A DNA stretch of 64,000 nucleotides from Larix kaempferi (lineage: Eukaryota; Streptophyta; Pinopsida; Pinales; Pinaceae), in NCBI GenBank assembly GCA_027924585.1, contig BSBM01000825.1, forward strand, positions 3,824,001-3,888,000, written 5' to 3'. This document shows, in pieces, positions 23,270-33,600 of the stretch. The position numbers and the translations under genes were made by a program. The notes below the pieces were generated by a model. The model was given only the letters and a program-made list of their open reading frames with translations, had not been told where the DNA came from and did not search any database. How positions within the stretch are numbered: the stretch's first letter is position 1; the number at the start of each line of letters is the position of its first letter.

Positions 23270-23700
23270 GAAGACGATGCAAGCAAAAGTCGTAACCGCA
23301 AATGATGGCACCTACATATTCAGAAATCAAGTCACAGTTACAAGTAGCATTGGAAGAATTAGAGAAATATAAAGCGACCATAAAGATCTTCAATTCGAGA
23401 TTATAAAGCAAGAATTGCAAAATCATTTAGCAGAACAGGGGAATTGTAGCTTAAAAGATCAAAAGCGAGAGCTCCAAAAAATGTTATTTGATAAGGATAA
23501 GGAAATCTCATGTTTAAAAGCTCACAATCAAAACTTTGAAAACCATATTAGAAATTCAAAGGGTGGCGAAGGAGCACCTTATAGAAGCAATCAGGAAATA
23601 GAAGAAGAAATGAAATGATTAAACAAAATCATCAAGGACAAAAATGACGAAATCACGCAAACTCAGTCAAAAGTAAGAGGCCTAGAAGCAGAGTAATGGA
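23270..23700 (+). pseudogene. Coiled-coil reading-frame fragment
   Basis: A 67-codon frame (23415-23618) and its flanks read LKDQKRELQKMLFDKDKEI and NQEIEEEMK, then, after a stop, KIIKDKNDEITQTQSKVRGL. This is a strong heptad-type Leu/Lys/Glu pattern. It is the same kind of peptide as in 2.7-5.1 kb and 17.3-19.7 kb. No other domain is visible and the frame is broken on both sides, so I treat it as a fragment of the same retroelement-associated class. Confidence 0.35.
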
Positions 23701-26335
23701 AATATTAATGTTTAATAAACATAAAAATTATAAGTAATTAACAAACCTCTGCTTGAAAAAAAGTAATTAACAAACCCAAAATTAAACTTTAAGTTTCAAT
23801 TTAACTACAAAATTAAAACAGCTAAAAATACATCCTAACATTTTAGGGAATTACTAATATTTTAGTAAAATAACAACTAAATAACAATTAAAAATATATA
23901 TATATAATTTTAAGATTCAAATTTTTTTTCCTACTCCCGCCACAATCAAACAATGCGATTTAATTTATTTTTTCATCCAAATATTTCCCAAAACCTCTGT
24001 AAATCTTATCTCGAAAAAAAATTACACTTGAAACTAGATGTATCGTGGTTTTGTGGATGCTTAATCTACAAATATTGGGGTATATGTGCTTCTGCAGATC
24101 CACATTTTATTTCCAGGTTTCATCCCTAAAATGTCGTTTTAAGCCCTAAGTTTGGTGCTCTGGTTCGGCTTCGATCTCTTAATAATTCCTATGAAATATT
24201 CCAATCTTGCATTTTTTAGTGTCTCATGTTAACTTGAACGCTTTGAATGCCAGATCAATATTGTTACAGGTGTTTAGAGAAAATATCTACAAAATAATTT
24301 GAAGAAATAAAGTTAATGGAGACAAGGAATGAAAACAAGGGTTTAACTGCAATGGATCCGAGCAATGAAAACAAGGGTTTAATTGCCGTGGATAACGAAG
24401 ACGAAGACACTATAGCATTGAAAACCAAGGAGATGTATTCCACGATGTTTGTTCTTTTCTATACCAATTTGATCCATCTACACAAATCCAGGTTCCCTAA
24501 TTTGAACCTATTACACCTTTATTTTTTGTTTAACATACTTTTTGTCTTTTTTCTATTTCATGATTTTGGGGAAAGTTGATGTTATTCATCAACATATATG
24601 AATTAATGCAACCAATTGAGGGAGGGAGGGCTCTCAATATTCCAGCATTTGACTGCATAATTTATATTTTCTTTTTTGGAGTTCTTTGTGAATGCATCCT
24701 TCTAGAATGTATCGTCTCATATTTAGACACAAGTTTATGCCCTCCATTGGATTCATGTGTGACAAAATTTCCATTTGCTTTAGTGTGCTTTGTATCTGTC
24801 TCTGATATTTCTTGGATGCTACCAAGAGATTCTCTAGTTTCAGTGTTGTAACTTTTCTTAGTTTGATATTTTTATCTCTTAATTGAATGCATTGTATGTG
24901 TAACGATTGGATGTCAAGGTTAATTTGCATGAAAATATTGAATACGAAGGTGTATGGAAGTTGGACTTTGTCCATGCTTGGAAGCTTCAGGTCAAATGTA
25001 GGAATACGGATGATGGGAGAAAACAGGGACACGATTCAGGAAGAAATTGAAATAATTGTAACTGAGATGTGAATATTAGAGTACATTGCATTTAACTGCA
25101 TAATGCCTTCGTTATGATTCATTAAAAGTCCCAGTATTCTAATGTTTGCATGTCATTGTCATACTCGAGAGATAGTTGATTAGCTATTTTGTGGGGACAG
25201 ACATATATAACGAATCTTAGAATAGGTAAGCATTGCACTTGAAACTTAACCCTTTGAAGCAAAATAATTAATTTGTGATGTTGAACAATAGCGAATCCCA
25301 GTGACTATGCATTCAAAATCTCAAGAACCTACCCAACTCAGCATGATGTGTCTTTGAACTTTGAAGTGATAATGGAGATCACACAACTGAATTGAGGTAG
25401 CATTTTCTAGAGTTTAAAAGGAAATGCTGAACATATAAGATCACTTTTGTCAGCAATTATTTTTCTGTCAATTAGAATATAGCTAGCATGCAATTTAAGT
25501 AAGCTTGCTTGATGTTTCTTATGATTCCTAAACAGAGAATGGTTATTAACATTTGGACTTGTTGTTTTGGCGAGTAAGAATATTTGATATGGCATAAAAA
25601 CGTTTAACATGTGTTAAGGAATTATAGCTATAGAATCACATTTCTTCTTAAAATTTTCTAGAGCTAGACAAAATCATAGTTTAGTGGACCATTAAAACAT
25701 GGCAAGCAGATAATTTCCAATTACAAAGATTTTCAAACAAAATGGTGTTAGTTGCGAAGATCATCATTCTGTCCCTTCATTAAAACCTTTTCACCAAATG
25801 CATCTCTTCATTATGGAAACGTGCCTTTTCATCAAAACGCAACCCTTTACTTCTTTGTTTAATTAACATACTATGTTTATTAATCCTTCTATGTTTTAAG
25901 TAGTCTTGTAAAATACTTCTCTGTTTAATTAATCATAATTTACTCTGCTATAGGAATAATATATTTCTGTTTATACTCTGCTTTATTAATAATACTTTGC
26001 TTAAGAATAACATACTTTTGTTTATATCCGCGTCATGATTTTTAATTCCGTTTTAATAATAAGCATGTTGTTTCTCAGAATTCTTGTTTATATCTTCGTT
26101 TATAGTTTATACAATCACGCTTTTCTTATTAATCATAACTATTCAAATATTAATGTTTGCATTCTTCATATTTGTTACTAAATACTCCCTTCAGCATAGA
26201 TAAAACGTTCAACGTCCTCCATCTTCATATTTTCATTTCAGCTACAGGTTCCTTCCATTTATTATGCATGAAGGAGTTTTATGGAAATGCCTGAATTATC
26301 TTTCCTTCCATATTTTTTTTCAATTTGGCTGGTTT
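23701..26335. other. No confident gene; weak exon-like stretches
   Basis: Three plus-strand stretches look more protein-like than background. 24316-24490 starts METRNENKGLTAMDPSNENK and ends before a CAG|GTTCCC donor-like site. 24919-25047 follows AAG and includes HENIEYEGVWKLDFVHAWKL. 25292-25395 follows an AG and includes DYAFKISRTYPTQHDVSLNF before a stop. They could be exons of one host gene or relics of a retrocopy; I recognise no family. The remainder is featureless AT-rich sequence. Confidence 0.25.
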
Positions 26336-26622
26336 ATATCTCACATGTGTGATCACCAAATGGAGAACTAAGACCAATAATGGATGGATAGATCACCAGA
26401 GAACATATTCATTCCATTGGATGAATTTACTGGAGCAAAGACAGCCTCTGGCGTGCATTTCCAAATGGCCTTTCAGATTTTCTGTGTTTAACACTTAGAC
26501 AGATTTTATTTATTTTTAACAGGAAAACATAATTTTTCTCAATTTGGTAGGTTTATATCTCACACATGTGACCACCAGAGAGGAAACTAAAACCATGGAT
26601 AGATAGAAAGATCACCAAGGAA
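26336..26622 (+). repeat. Fold-back family, direct copy A, left part
   Basis: Matches 29910-30193 closely (for example CTAAGACCAA..AATGGATGGA and GGCGTGCATTTC..AAATGGCC). Copy A is cut at 26622 by the SINE insertion and resumes at 28300. Confidence 0.8.
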
Positions 26623-26661
26623 TAGGGGCAGGGATGTTGGCCTGTTGGAAACTGTCCTCTT

Positions 26662-28105
26662 TTTTTTTTAACAGTAACAGGAAAAAAGATAATATTTATA
26701 AAGCTGTGCACAGCTATACATTACAAGCTTGCAAACCAAGTTTTTAACAGAGCAGAGATGATTGGCCTAGCTAACACTACCAAAACTGACTGCATTACAT
26801 TGTATTTTCTAAGTTTAGACTTCCTGAAGATGTCCAGCATAGAGCTGGTATACACCTTAACAAACTGACTGCAGAGAAGTTTACAGAAATACATAAACCG
26901 AAACAAAAATTGAGTGAAACCTGGGCTAAACTAGCCTTTCTTCCTGGGCTTGACAGACGAATCGTCCGCCCTCAGCTGTTGAATTTCCTGATTCACCGTT
27001 GTATTCTCATGAATCCAGCTACCCTGCGTCGCTTTGAAATACACAACCAAATCTTCCTGAATTCTGTCAACTTTTCCCATTAGTTCTATGATGTTTCGTT
27101 CCAGGTCATCAATCCTGGAATCCTGGCAAGACAACTGATTGCAGACGTGCTTAATGACCGACGCCATATCCGAGTTCTGGTTTACGCTGGTGCAGACTGT
27201 CTCGTATGTTCTTCGGACAGCAAATTTGATGTCTGTCAGGGTTCTGCTTAGAGCAGCAATGGCCACCCTGATAGACGGCATTGTTACCAAATTAACCACC
27301 TGCAAAAGACGAGGGGCAGAAGGGGCAAGCTCCCTATCCCAGTTTTCTACCTGCGAAAGACGAGGAGCAGAAGGGGCAATCTCCTCGAGGGACAGACGGC
27401 TCAGAGAGTCGGGGAGATGGGAAGGGAGAACCATCGCGAAAGAAGGAGTAAGGAGGGCGGATGGGGGAGTTATGGTAGCCCCGTGGGAGCTGACACTGGG
27501 GGGAGGATCCAGGGGACAGGTGGAGGAAAGGACGGGAGGGCAGATGGAGGAGCGAGTGGGAAGAAACGTGGAGTACACGCTCGGGGATGGGGACGAGGAG
27601 AGGGGACGTCCAAAGTTTGGAAAAGGGAATGTGGTGACCCTTGAGGCCAAGTCCCTAACCATAAACCACATCACAAATTCAAAGGTCCAAGACATTAAAG
27701 GTTAGGGGAGATAATGAAAACCTAGATTTCCTTGATGATCCTTAGTTTGCCCAATTGAGAGCTTGATTCCTTGATTTGCGGCCAAGTCCGCTACCCTGTT
27801 GTTCTCTCGAAGGATGTGGAAGAAGGAGGCCTTTGAAGATAAAGAAATGGTCTTAATTCTTTGGAGGTATCTATCTGCTTTTGATCCTGGCGAGGCATAT
27901 CCTCTTCGCATGATTTGGATGACATGCCTTGAGTCTCCATAGATTTTGAGATTGGCTATGCTGTAGTTTGAGGCCATTTCTAAGGAAAAGATAAGGGCTA
28001 ACCATTCTGCCTCGTTATTAGTTTTCCTGCCTAGTCCCCAGGCAAAGCCTGTGATTTTATTTCCGCCGGGATCAAAAAGAATCCCACCCGCACCTGCCAC
28101 CCCAT
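26662..28105 (-). mobile_element. 5'-truncated LINE inserted in the SINE, 14-bp TSD
   Basis: The direct repeat GAAACTGTCCTCTT is present at 26648-26661 and at 28106-28119. The insert ends on the plus-strand left side with a T run (26661-26669), that is, a poly-A tail on the minus strand, and is truncated at its 5' end (28105) inside the RNase H region. This is the classic outcome of incomplete target-primed reverse transcription (family knowledge). Confidence 0.8.
26931..28105 (-). pseudogene. LINE ORF2 C-terminus: RNase H plus long tail
   Basis: The minus strand from 28100 encodes an RNase H domain (about residues 1-115): GGILFDPGGNKITGFAWGL, then NNEAE with the catalytic Glu, KIYGDSRHVI with the catalytic Asp, and ENNRVADLAANQG with the last Asp. 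The first Asp lies just past the truncation point. A single in-frame TAA at 27702-27704 follows. The same frame then continues for another 254 codons (27695-26931) with a Pro/Ser-rich part and a coiled-coil part (SRIDDLERNIIELMGKVDRI), ending KPRKKG. RNase H after RT is typical of some plant LINEs; the ~250-residue tail beyond it is unusual. Apart from the one stop the frame is intact, so the insertion is fairly young. Confidence 0.75.
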
Positions 28106-28299
28106 GAAACTGTCCTCTTGTTAAGGCGTATAGCCTGTTAAGAAACTCGCAGGTTTGAGTCTATTGCAGACGAAGTCACGGAGGTTACGTCCCAGCTGTT
28201 CGCCGCCTGAGGTTTATAGTGGAAGCCACAGGAATTGACCTCGTGTCACGCGGGTACGAGACCCATGCGTTACCGATTCACCTCGTTAAAAAAAAAAAT

Positions 28300-29099
28300 A
28301 TCACCAAGGAACAGACTCATGCCATTAGATGATTTTATTGACATAAAGACAACATTCGATGGGCATTTGTAAATGGCCTTTTGTAACTAGTTTTAACACT
28401 TACACATTTTTATCAAAACCTAGGTTTACTAAGGTGATTTTTTATTTTACCAATATTGAAAATTTGAAGCATCCAAATCATGGGGGACAACATGTTGATT
28501 CCATCCATGCCAATTTCATCCTCTGAAACCTCATCCTCTCTCCTTGGCGGGCATTTTACTGGAACAATGCAAATCAAGCCAGAAGGCACTTTTGGCAGAC
28601 TAATAACTTCACCCTCAGAGACTTTTTGGAAAAACTAATCATATTGTAAGATGAAACAATCAACAATATAGGTACCTATGTACTCATAATCATTTCATAC
28701 ATCAAATACAAATTATGGTGTGCATTTCCCTGAGGCCACTTAGGAAGTTTTACTAGCACTGGTGCAGAACACCCTGAAACCCTGTTTTGGCAGACCTATA
28801 ATTTTGTCATAATACACCCTTTTTGAGAACTGAGACCATGGTAATATACAATATTCAAAAATATATATCGTAATACTTTCAAATAATTTTTATCATTCAC
28901 TTATGAGATATGGCTGGAATTTTACGGAGGCCACTTAGACCAGTTTTCCAACACTTAGTCAATTTCCAGATTTTCACCAACATGCCATATTTTTACAGAA
29001 GATGTAAGATTGTAACAATCACTTCATGACAGCACTAGCTAACTATCCTATGTATTCTCAATGTCATCACACATACCACATCATAATACATGCCATGTC
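28300..29099 (+). repeat. Fold-back family, direct copy A, right part
   Basis: Matches about 30,186-30,953 through long runs such as CTCATGCCATTAGATGATTT, CAATGCAAATCAAGCCAGAA and CATCACACATACCACATCAT. Divergence is moderate, with small gaps. Confidence 0.8.
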
Positions 29100-29890
29100 A
29101 TCACTTCCTTTGGTATTCCTTTGTTTACTCTTTTCCCATTCACTGAGTTTGCCCTACCATCATGTCTTTTGTTATCCTTTGTCATTAATGAACTCCTTTG
29201 ACACCAATAAAAATAACACTCAACAGTTCTAGTACCTTCATGATGTCATTTTTACAATTTGACATCATTATATAAAGGTTTCACAGTTTGGTGAAACTCT
29301 GGAAATTGACCAAGTATTGGAAAATTAGTCTAAGTTGCTCTAAGAAAATGCCCACCATATCTCATAGGTTAATGATAAAAATTATCTGAGAGTGCCAGGA
29401 TGTATCTTGTTGACTTATGCATATGAACATGGTCTCATTTTTATTTAATAGTGTTTGAGGAGAAAGATACATGTCTGCCAAAACAAGGGTTCAGGCTGTT
29501 TTACTGGTTGGGAACCCAGTTCAATAAAATGCCCGCCCAGGTCAAAGGATGATGAATTTAAAGGTGAAATCAATTGTGATGAGATCAATTAGATGGATAC
29601 TATTTTCTGGTATCATAGTTTAATTTTTTTGGTGAAATAAAAATTCACCTTGAAAATTGAAGGATTTGGCCAAGTATAAACTCTTCTAGTAAAACTACCT
29701 AAGTAGCCTGAGGAAAATGCCCGCCACCTTTTGTATTTGATTGATTAATTAATTATGAGGATATAGGAATGTAGATGTTGGTTTATGCATCTAACCATAT
29801 GATTATTTTTCCAAAATAATCATTGAGGGTGAAGATGTTGGCTTGCCAAAAATGCCCTTTGGCATGATTTACACTATCCTAGTAAAATGC
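28310..29890. repeat. Long imperfect inverted repeat around about 29,130
   Basis: The right arm (about 29,260-29,890) is the reverse complement of the left (about 28,310-29,010). For example, GTCAATTTCCAGATTTTCAC at about 28,960 pairs with the complement near 29,300. The segment AGCCTGAAACCC..TTTTGGCAGA pairs with TCTGCCAAAACAAGGGTT near 29,470, and GCGGGCATTTT with AAAATGCCCGCC. A 250-bp spacer separates the arms. This is a fold-back arrangement; no terminal target duplication was confirmed. Confidence 0.65.
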
Positions 29891-29909
29891 CCACCAAGGA
29901 AAGAGGATT

Positions 29910-30953
29910 TACTCTCACACGTGTGATCACAAAATGGATAACTAAGACCAAGAATGGATGGAAATATCACCAGAGAACATATTCATTCCATTGTATGAAT
30001 TTACTGGAGCAAAGACAACCTCTGGCGTGCATTTCAAAATGGCCTTTCAGATTTCATGTGTTTAACACTTAGACATATTTTATTTATTTTTAACAGGAAA
30101 ACATATTTTTTCTCAATTTTGCAGGTTTATATCTCACACATGTGACCACCAGAGAGGAAACTAAAACCATCTATAGATAAAAATATCACCAAGAAAAAGA
30201 CTCATGCCATTAGATGATTTTATTGACATAAATACAACATTTGGTGGGCATTTGCAAATGGCCTTTTGTAATTGGTTTTAACACACAATTTTATCAAAAC
30301 CTAGGTTTATTAAGGTGATTTTTTCTTTTACCAATATTGGAAATATGAAGCATCCAAAGCATGGTGGAAAACATGCCGATTCTAGATCCATGCCAATTTC
30401 ATCCTCTGAAACCTCGTCCTCTCTCCTTGGCGGGAATTTTACTGAAACAATGCAAATCAAGCCAGAAGGCACTTTTGGCAGACTGATAACTTCACCCTTA
30501 GATACTTTTTGGACAAAATAATCATATTGTCAGATGCAACAATCAACAATCTACGTCCCTATGTCCTCTAATCATTTCAGCCATTGAATACAAATTATGG
30601 CGTGCATTTGCCTGAGACCACTTAGGCAGTTTTACCAGCACTGGTGCAAAACAGCCTGAAACCCTGTTTTGGAAGACCTATAACTTCATCATCAATTACC
30701 CTTTTTGATAAATGATACCATGGTCATATAGACTATTCAACAAGATATATCTTGATACTTTCATATAATTTTTATCATTCACTTATGAGATATGGAGGGC
30801 ATTTTCCGGAGGGCATTTTTATCATTCACCAACATGCCATATTTTTACAGAATGATGTCAGATTGTAACAATCACTTCATGAAAGCACTAGAAAACTATC
30901 ATATGTCTTCTCAACCTCATCACACATACCACATCATCATACATTCCATGTAT
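29910..30953 (+). repeat. Fold-back family, direct copy B (uninterrupted)
   Basis: It is the sister of copy A without the SINE/LINE insert, and so shows the pre-insertion sequence at about 30,186-30,200 (ATATCACCAAGAAAAAGACT). Confidence 0.8.
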
Positions 30954-31790
30954 GATTGCATTAATGTTTAAAGAAAATGTAAAAGTTGGAGCTTTTCATG
31001 CGATACATCCAATGTGTGTGTTCTATAATTTATAATCTCTATATAAATGTAACATGTTACCTTGATTTGTATATCAATTTGATTTGGGAACTATATTCTA
31101 TGAATCGATATACAAAGTTGTAGTAACATTTTCCATACATTACTTGTATATTGTAATCACAGGAAAATAAATGTGCTTGTTTCATGTTCTCATTACCTTA
31201 AAGGAATTTGGGACAAATGGAAAATTTATGTTCCATTCTTAAAAGTGAGTTTATATTGCAATGGCTTTTATTCTTGACACGTGGTTTGGGTGTTGTAAAG
31301 GCCAAGTCAGAACTTAAGAGATCTGTTGTGGTAGACAGTGGTTTTGGTGAGTGTACAATGAGTGAAGTGCATATGAGATTTGGCACGTTTATACCTGAAG
31401 GAAAGGTTAGTTTCTCTTATTTTTTTTCTCATTATTATATCTTTTAGTCTTCATGTTAAGGAAAAGTGAATAATATGTACACACCAGCTTTGGTCCTTTT
31501 TGTCAAGAATTTCTTATCAAAATGTCTTACTTTTTCGTCGGTGATGATTTTGTCAAATCAATTATCTTTTATATTTTTATGTTATTTTCATGAGGTAATG
31601 TTTTTCTTTATTGGTTAGAATCAATTTTGTTGATTAGATCGTATTTGTTTCAAGTTTTACATTCTTTTTTCTATGATATTGGCTTATTACACATTTTTGT
31701 AAGTTCATTCAAATGGGTTTACTCAATCTATGATTTGTCAAATTACTACTAGTCTTTTTCCATATGGCCATAATTTTGACTCAATAAAAA
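30954..31790 (+). other. Mostly noncoding; one exon-like stretch
   Basis: A 79-codon frame (31208-31447) contains KAKSELKRSVVVDSGFGECT and MSEVHMRFGTFIPEGK, followed at 31405/31406 by a donor-like AAG|GTTAGT in phase 0. A possible partner exon begins after TTTGCAG at 33351 with GFGLAEVACSIKMPDIF. No family is recognised and no expression signal can be judged, so this is only a candidate. Confidence 0.22.
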
Positions 31791-32185
31791 TGACTTCCAT
31801 ATTTTTTTGGAGAAAATATGACTTACCTTATACAAAAATTCATAGATTTACATAAGGTCGAATATGTACCAGATAGAGAAAAAGCTATCTTAATGCAAAC
31901 AGTGTTGCATTAAGGTCCGAGTATGCACTGATAGATACATTTTTGTCATCTAATATCAGCATAAAGTCCTTGGATTTGTCTTGTGTTTGACTTCTATGTT
32001 TTTTGGAGAAAATATGACTTATCTTACACAGAAAATCATAGATTTAGATAAGATCATATATGATAAAGATAGAGAAACAAATACCTTAATGTAATTAATG
32101 TTGCTATAAGGTCCGAGTATATGCACTGACATATACATTTTTAACATCTTGTATCAGCAAAAATCCCTTGGATTTGACTTGGGCA
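31791..32185. repeat. 197-bp tandem duplication
   Basis: The segment starting TGACTTCCATATTTTTTTGG at 31791 recurs at 31988 with clear but imperfect match (shared GGAGAAAATATGACTTA and AAGGTCCGAGTAT). Confidence 0.75.
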
Positions 32186-32253
32186 TTTACCTAATCTACT
32201 ACCAATTTTTAAAAAGTTGAGACATCACTTACATCCTCTTTGAAGGAATACTT

Positions 32254-32640
32254 CTAACACGATTTACAGAGAGAATAAAGAACAATGATTTTGTATGCAT
32301 TGTCAAAGGAAAGTGTAATGTCTGAAAATGAGCAAGTTACAATCTTCAAGCATGGATGTCTTCCAATGAATGTTTCCTTAAAGAAAGGAAGATAATTTCT
32401 GCTAAACTGTTTTCCAACGGTGATGTGAGAAGGAACATTCCTAGAAGAGGTGCTTGAGGGTTTCAGGTTTTCCACAATAAAGGCACTTGTCATCTGCAAT
32501 TCCACTTCTGTCAAAGTGTGGATTTTGTAGGAAACCCTTGGTACAATGCTATCCATGAGAATACTTCTAGTTTGTAGGAGAGGTCATGTAGGAAGGTGAA
32601 AATGCGAAATTGGATAACACTTTTGGCTTGTTTTTGAAAA
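32254..32640 (-). pseudogene. LINE zinc-finger (zf-RVT) relic
   Basis: The minus strand gives KLEVFSWIALYQGFPTKSTL and, after a one-base shift, RSGIADDKCLYCGKPETLKH then LF, a stop, and ECSFSHHRWKTV. The pattern KxxxFxWL....P....L followed by CxxCxxxxETxxHLFxEC and W is the C-terminal zf-RVT domain of plant LINE reverse transcriptases (family knowledge). Two further stops follow. The rest of the LINE is not visible here, so this is an isolated, decayed fragment. The 100-codon open frame at the same place (32254-32556) is in the wrong frame and is not the real product. Confidence 0.65.
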
Positions 32641-33399
32641 ACAAAACTGCTAAATTTTATGTTTTTCAACTTCGACCTCTTCAAACCCATATCTCCCTTA
32701 GCAATTTAACCTTGAAGTAAAAAAAAATGTTTAGAGAATTGAATTAGCTTTCTACTCGTATTTTTTTTAATTTTTTTTATGGACATGTCGTGGGACAAAT
32801 TTGGTGCTCACCAACGGCATATACTTGAAAATTTTAGGTATGGATAATGAGTGACCAGCGCGAGCACTAGTTTTTTGAGAGAGGGTTATTCATTTTAGGT
32901 AAAACAATGTATGATCATAATCTACACACACTGCACTTGTGAATGGACTATATTTTGAGGTTTTTCAGACTTGAGAACTATTTTATTATTATTTATCAAA
33001 ATAGCATATGTTCAAAAAATGGTGCCTTATCGACACATGTTGGTAAGCGTCAATTTGGTTTTTAGTGTGACTCTTATTGAAAAAACTAAAAGTACACTTT
33101 TGAAGAGGATGGGGCAAGGAAGATCTCTGTGAAGATTTCAAATTTTTTGGTGTTGTCTTTGTTATGATATTGAATTTTCATTTCGGGTGATTTTCAGAGT
33201 AATAAAATTTTGAAGGGATAAGGTTTAGAATTTTATTTATTAATAAATGGAAATTCAAATCGAAATGAAACAATTATTATATCATGGGAAATTAGATTCA
33301 GAGATGAATCCATTACTACATAGTTTGACAAAAAATATTTAAAATTTGCAGGGGTTTGGGCTTGCTGAAGTTGCATGTTCCATAAAGATGCCAGATATT
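32641..33399. other. No gene recognised
   Basis: AT-rich sequence without supported features apart from the acceptor-like site at 33350 noted with the exon candidate. Confidence 0.45.
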
Positions 33400-33600
33400 T
33401 TCGCAGGTTTTGTTGACCATGAACTCTCGGCCGAAAAAATATATTCCAAACTCTCGGTCGAGAGTTTAGTTAAAATCCTCATCCTAGAGTTTTTTTTTAA
33501 ATACAACGCAGTGATTGGTTTAAAATTTCGTCCTAGAGTTTTATTAAACTCTCGGCCGAGATTTTGAACTCTCACAAATTCTCGGCCTAGAGTTTGAGGT
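33400..33600. repeat. Cluster of CTCGGCCGAG-type palindromes
   Basis: ACTCTCGGCCGA occurs at about 33,422, CTCTCGGTCGAGAG at 33,450, CTCTCGGCCGAGA at 33,545 and TCTCGGCCTAGAG at 33,578. Interspersed halves of the form CCTAGAGTTTT lie between them. The motif and its halves face each other repeatedly over 200 bp. Confidence 0.6.

Larger units (their letters stand above)
26623..28299 (+). mobile_element. tRNA-type SINE (about 219 bp) split by a LINE
   Basis: Target duplications ATCACCAAGGAA lie at 26611-26622 and 28300-28311, and the sister repeat at about 30,185-30,200 shows the unoccupied site. Without the nested LINE the element is 26623-26661 plus 28120-28299. It has an A-box-like TTGGCCTGTTGG near 26637, a B-box-like GGTTTGAGTCT at 28152 and an A11-type tail at 28288-28298. 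The spacing between boxes is longer than in a normal tRNA, as in tRNAs with a long variable arm. SINEs are moved by LINE enzymes and code for nothing. Confidence 0.7.

Noticed and set aside
27139-27705. 188-codon plus-strand frame opposite the LINE
   Set aside because: It is antisense to the recognised RNase H-tail frame of the LINE, which has domain support; the plus frame has none.
32254-32556. 100-codon minus-strand open frame
   Set aside because: The zf-RVT motifs lie in a different minus frame with stops; the open frame is incidental.
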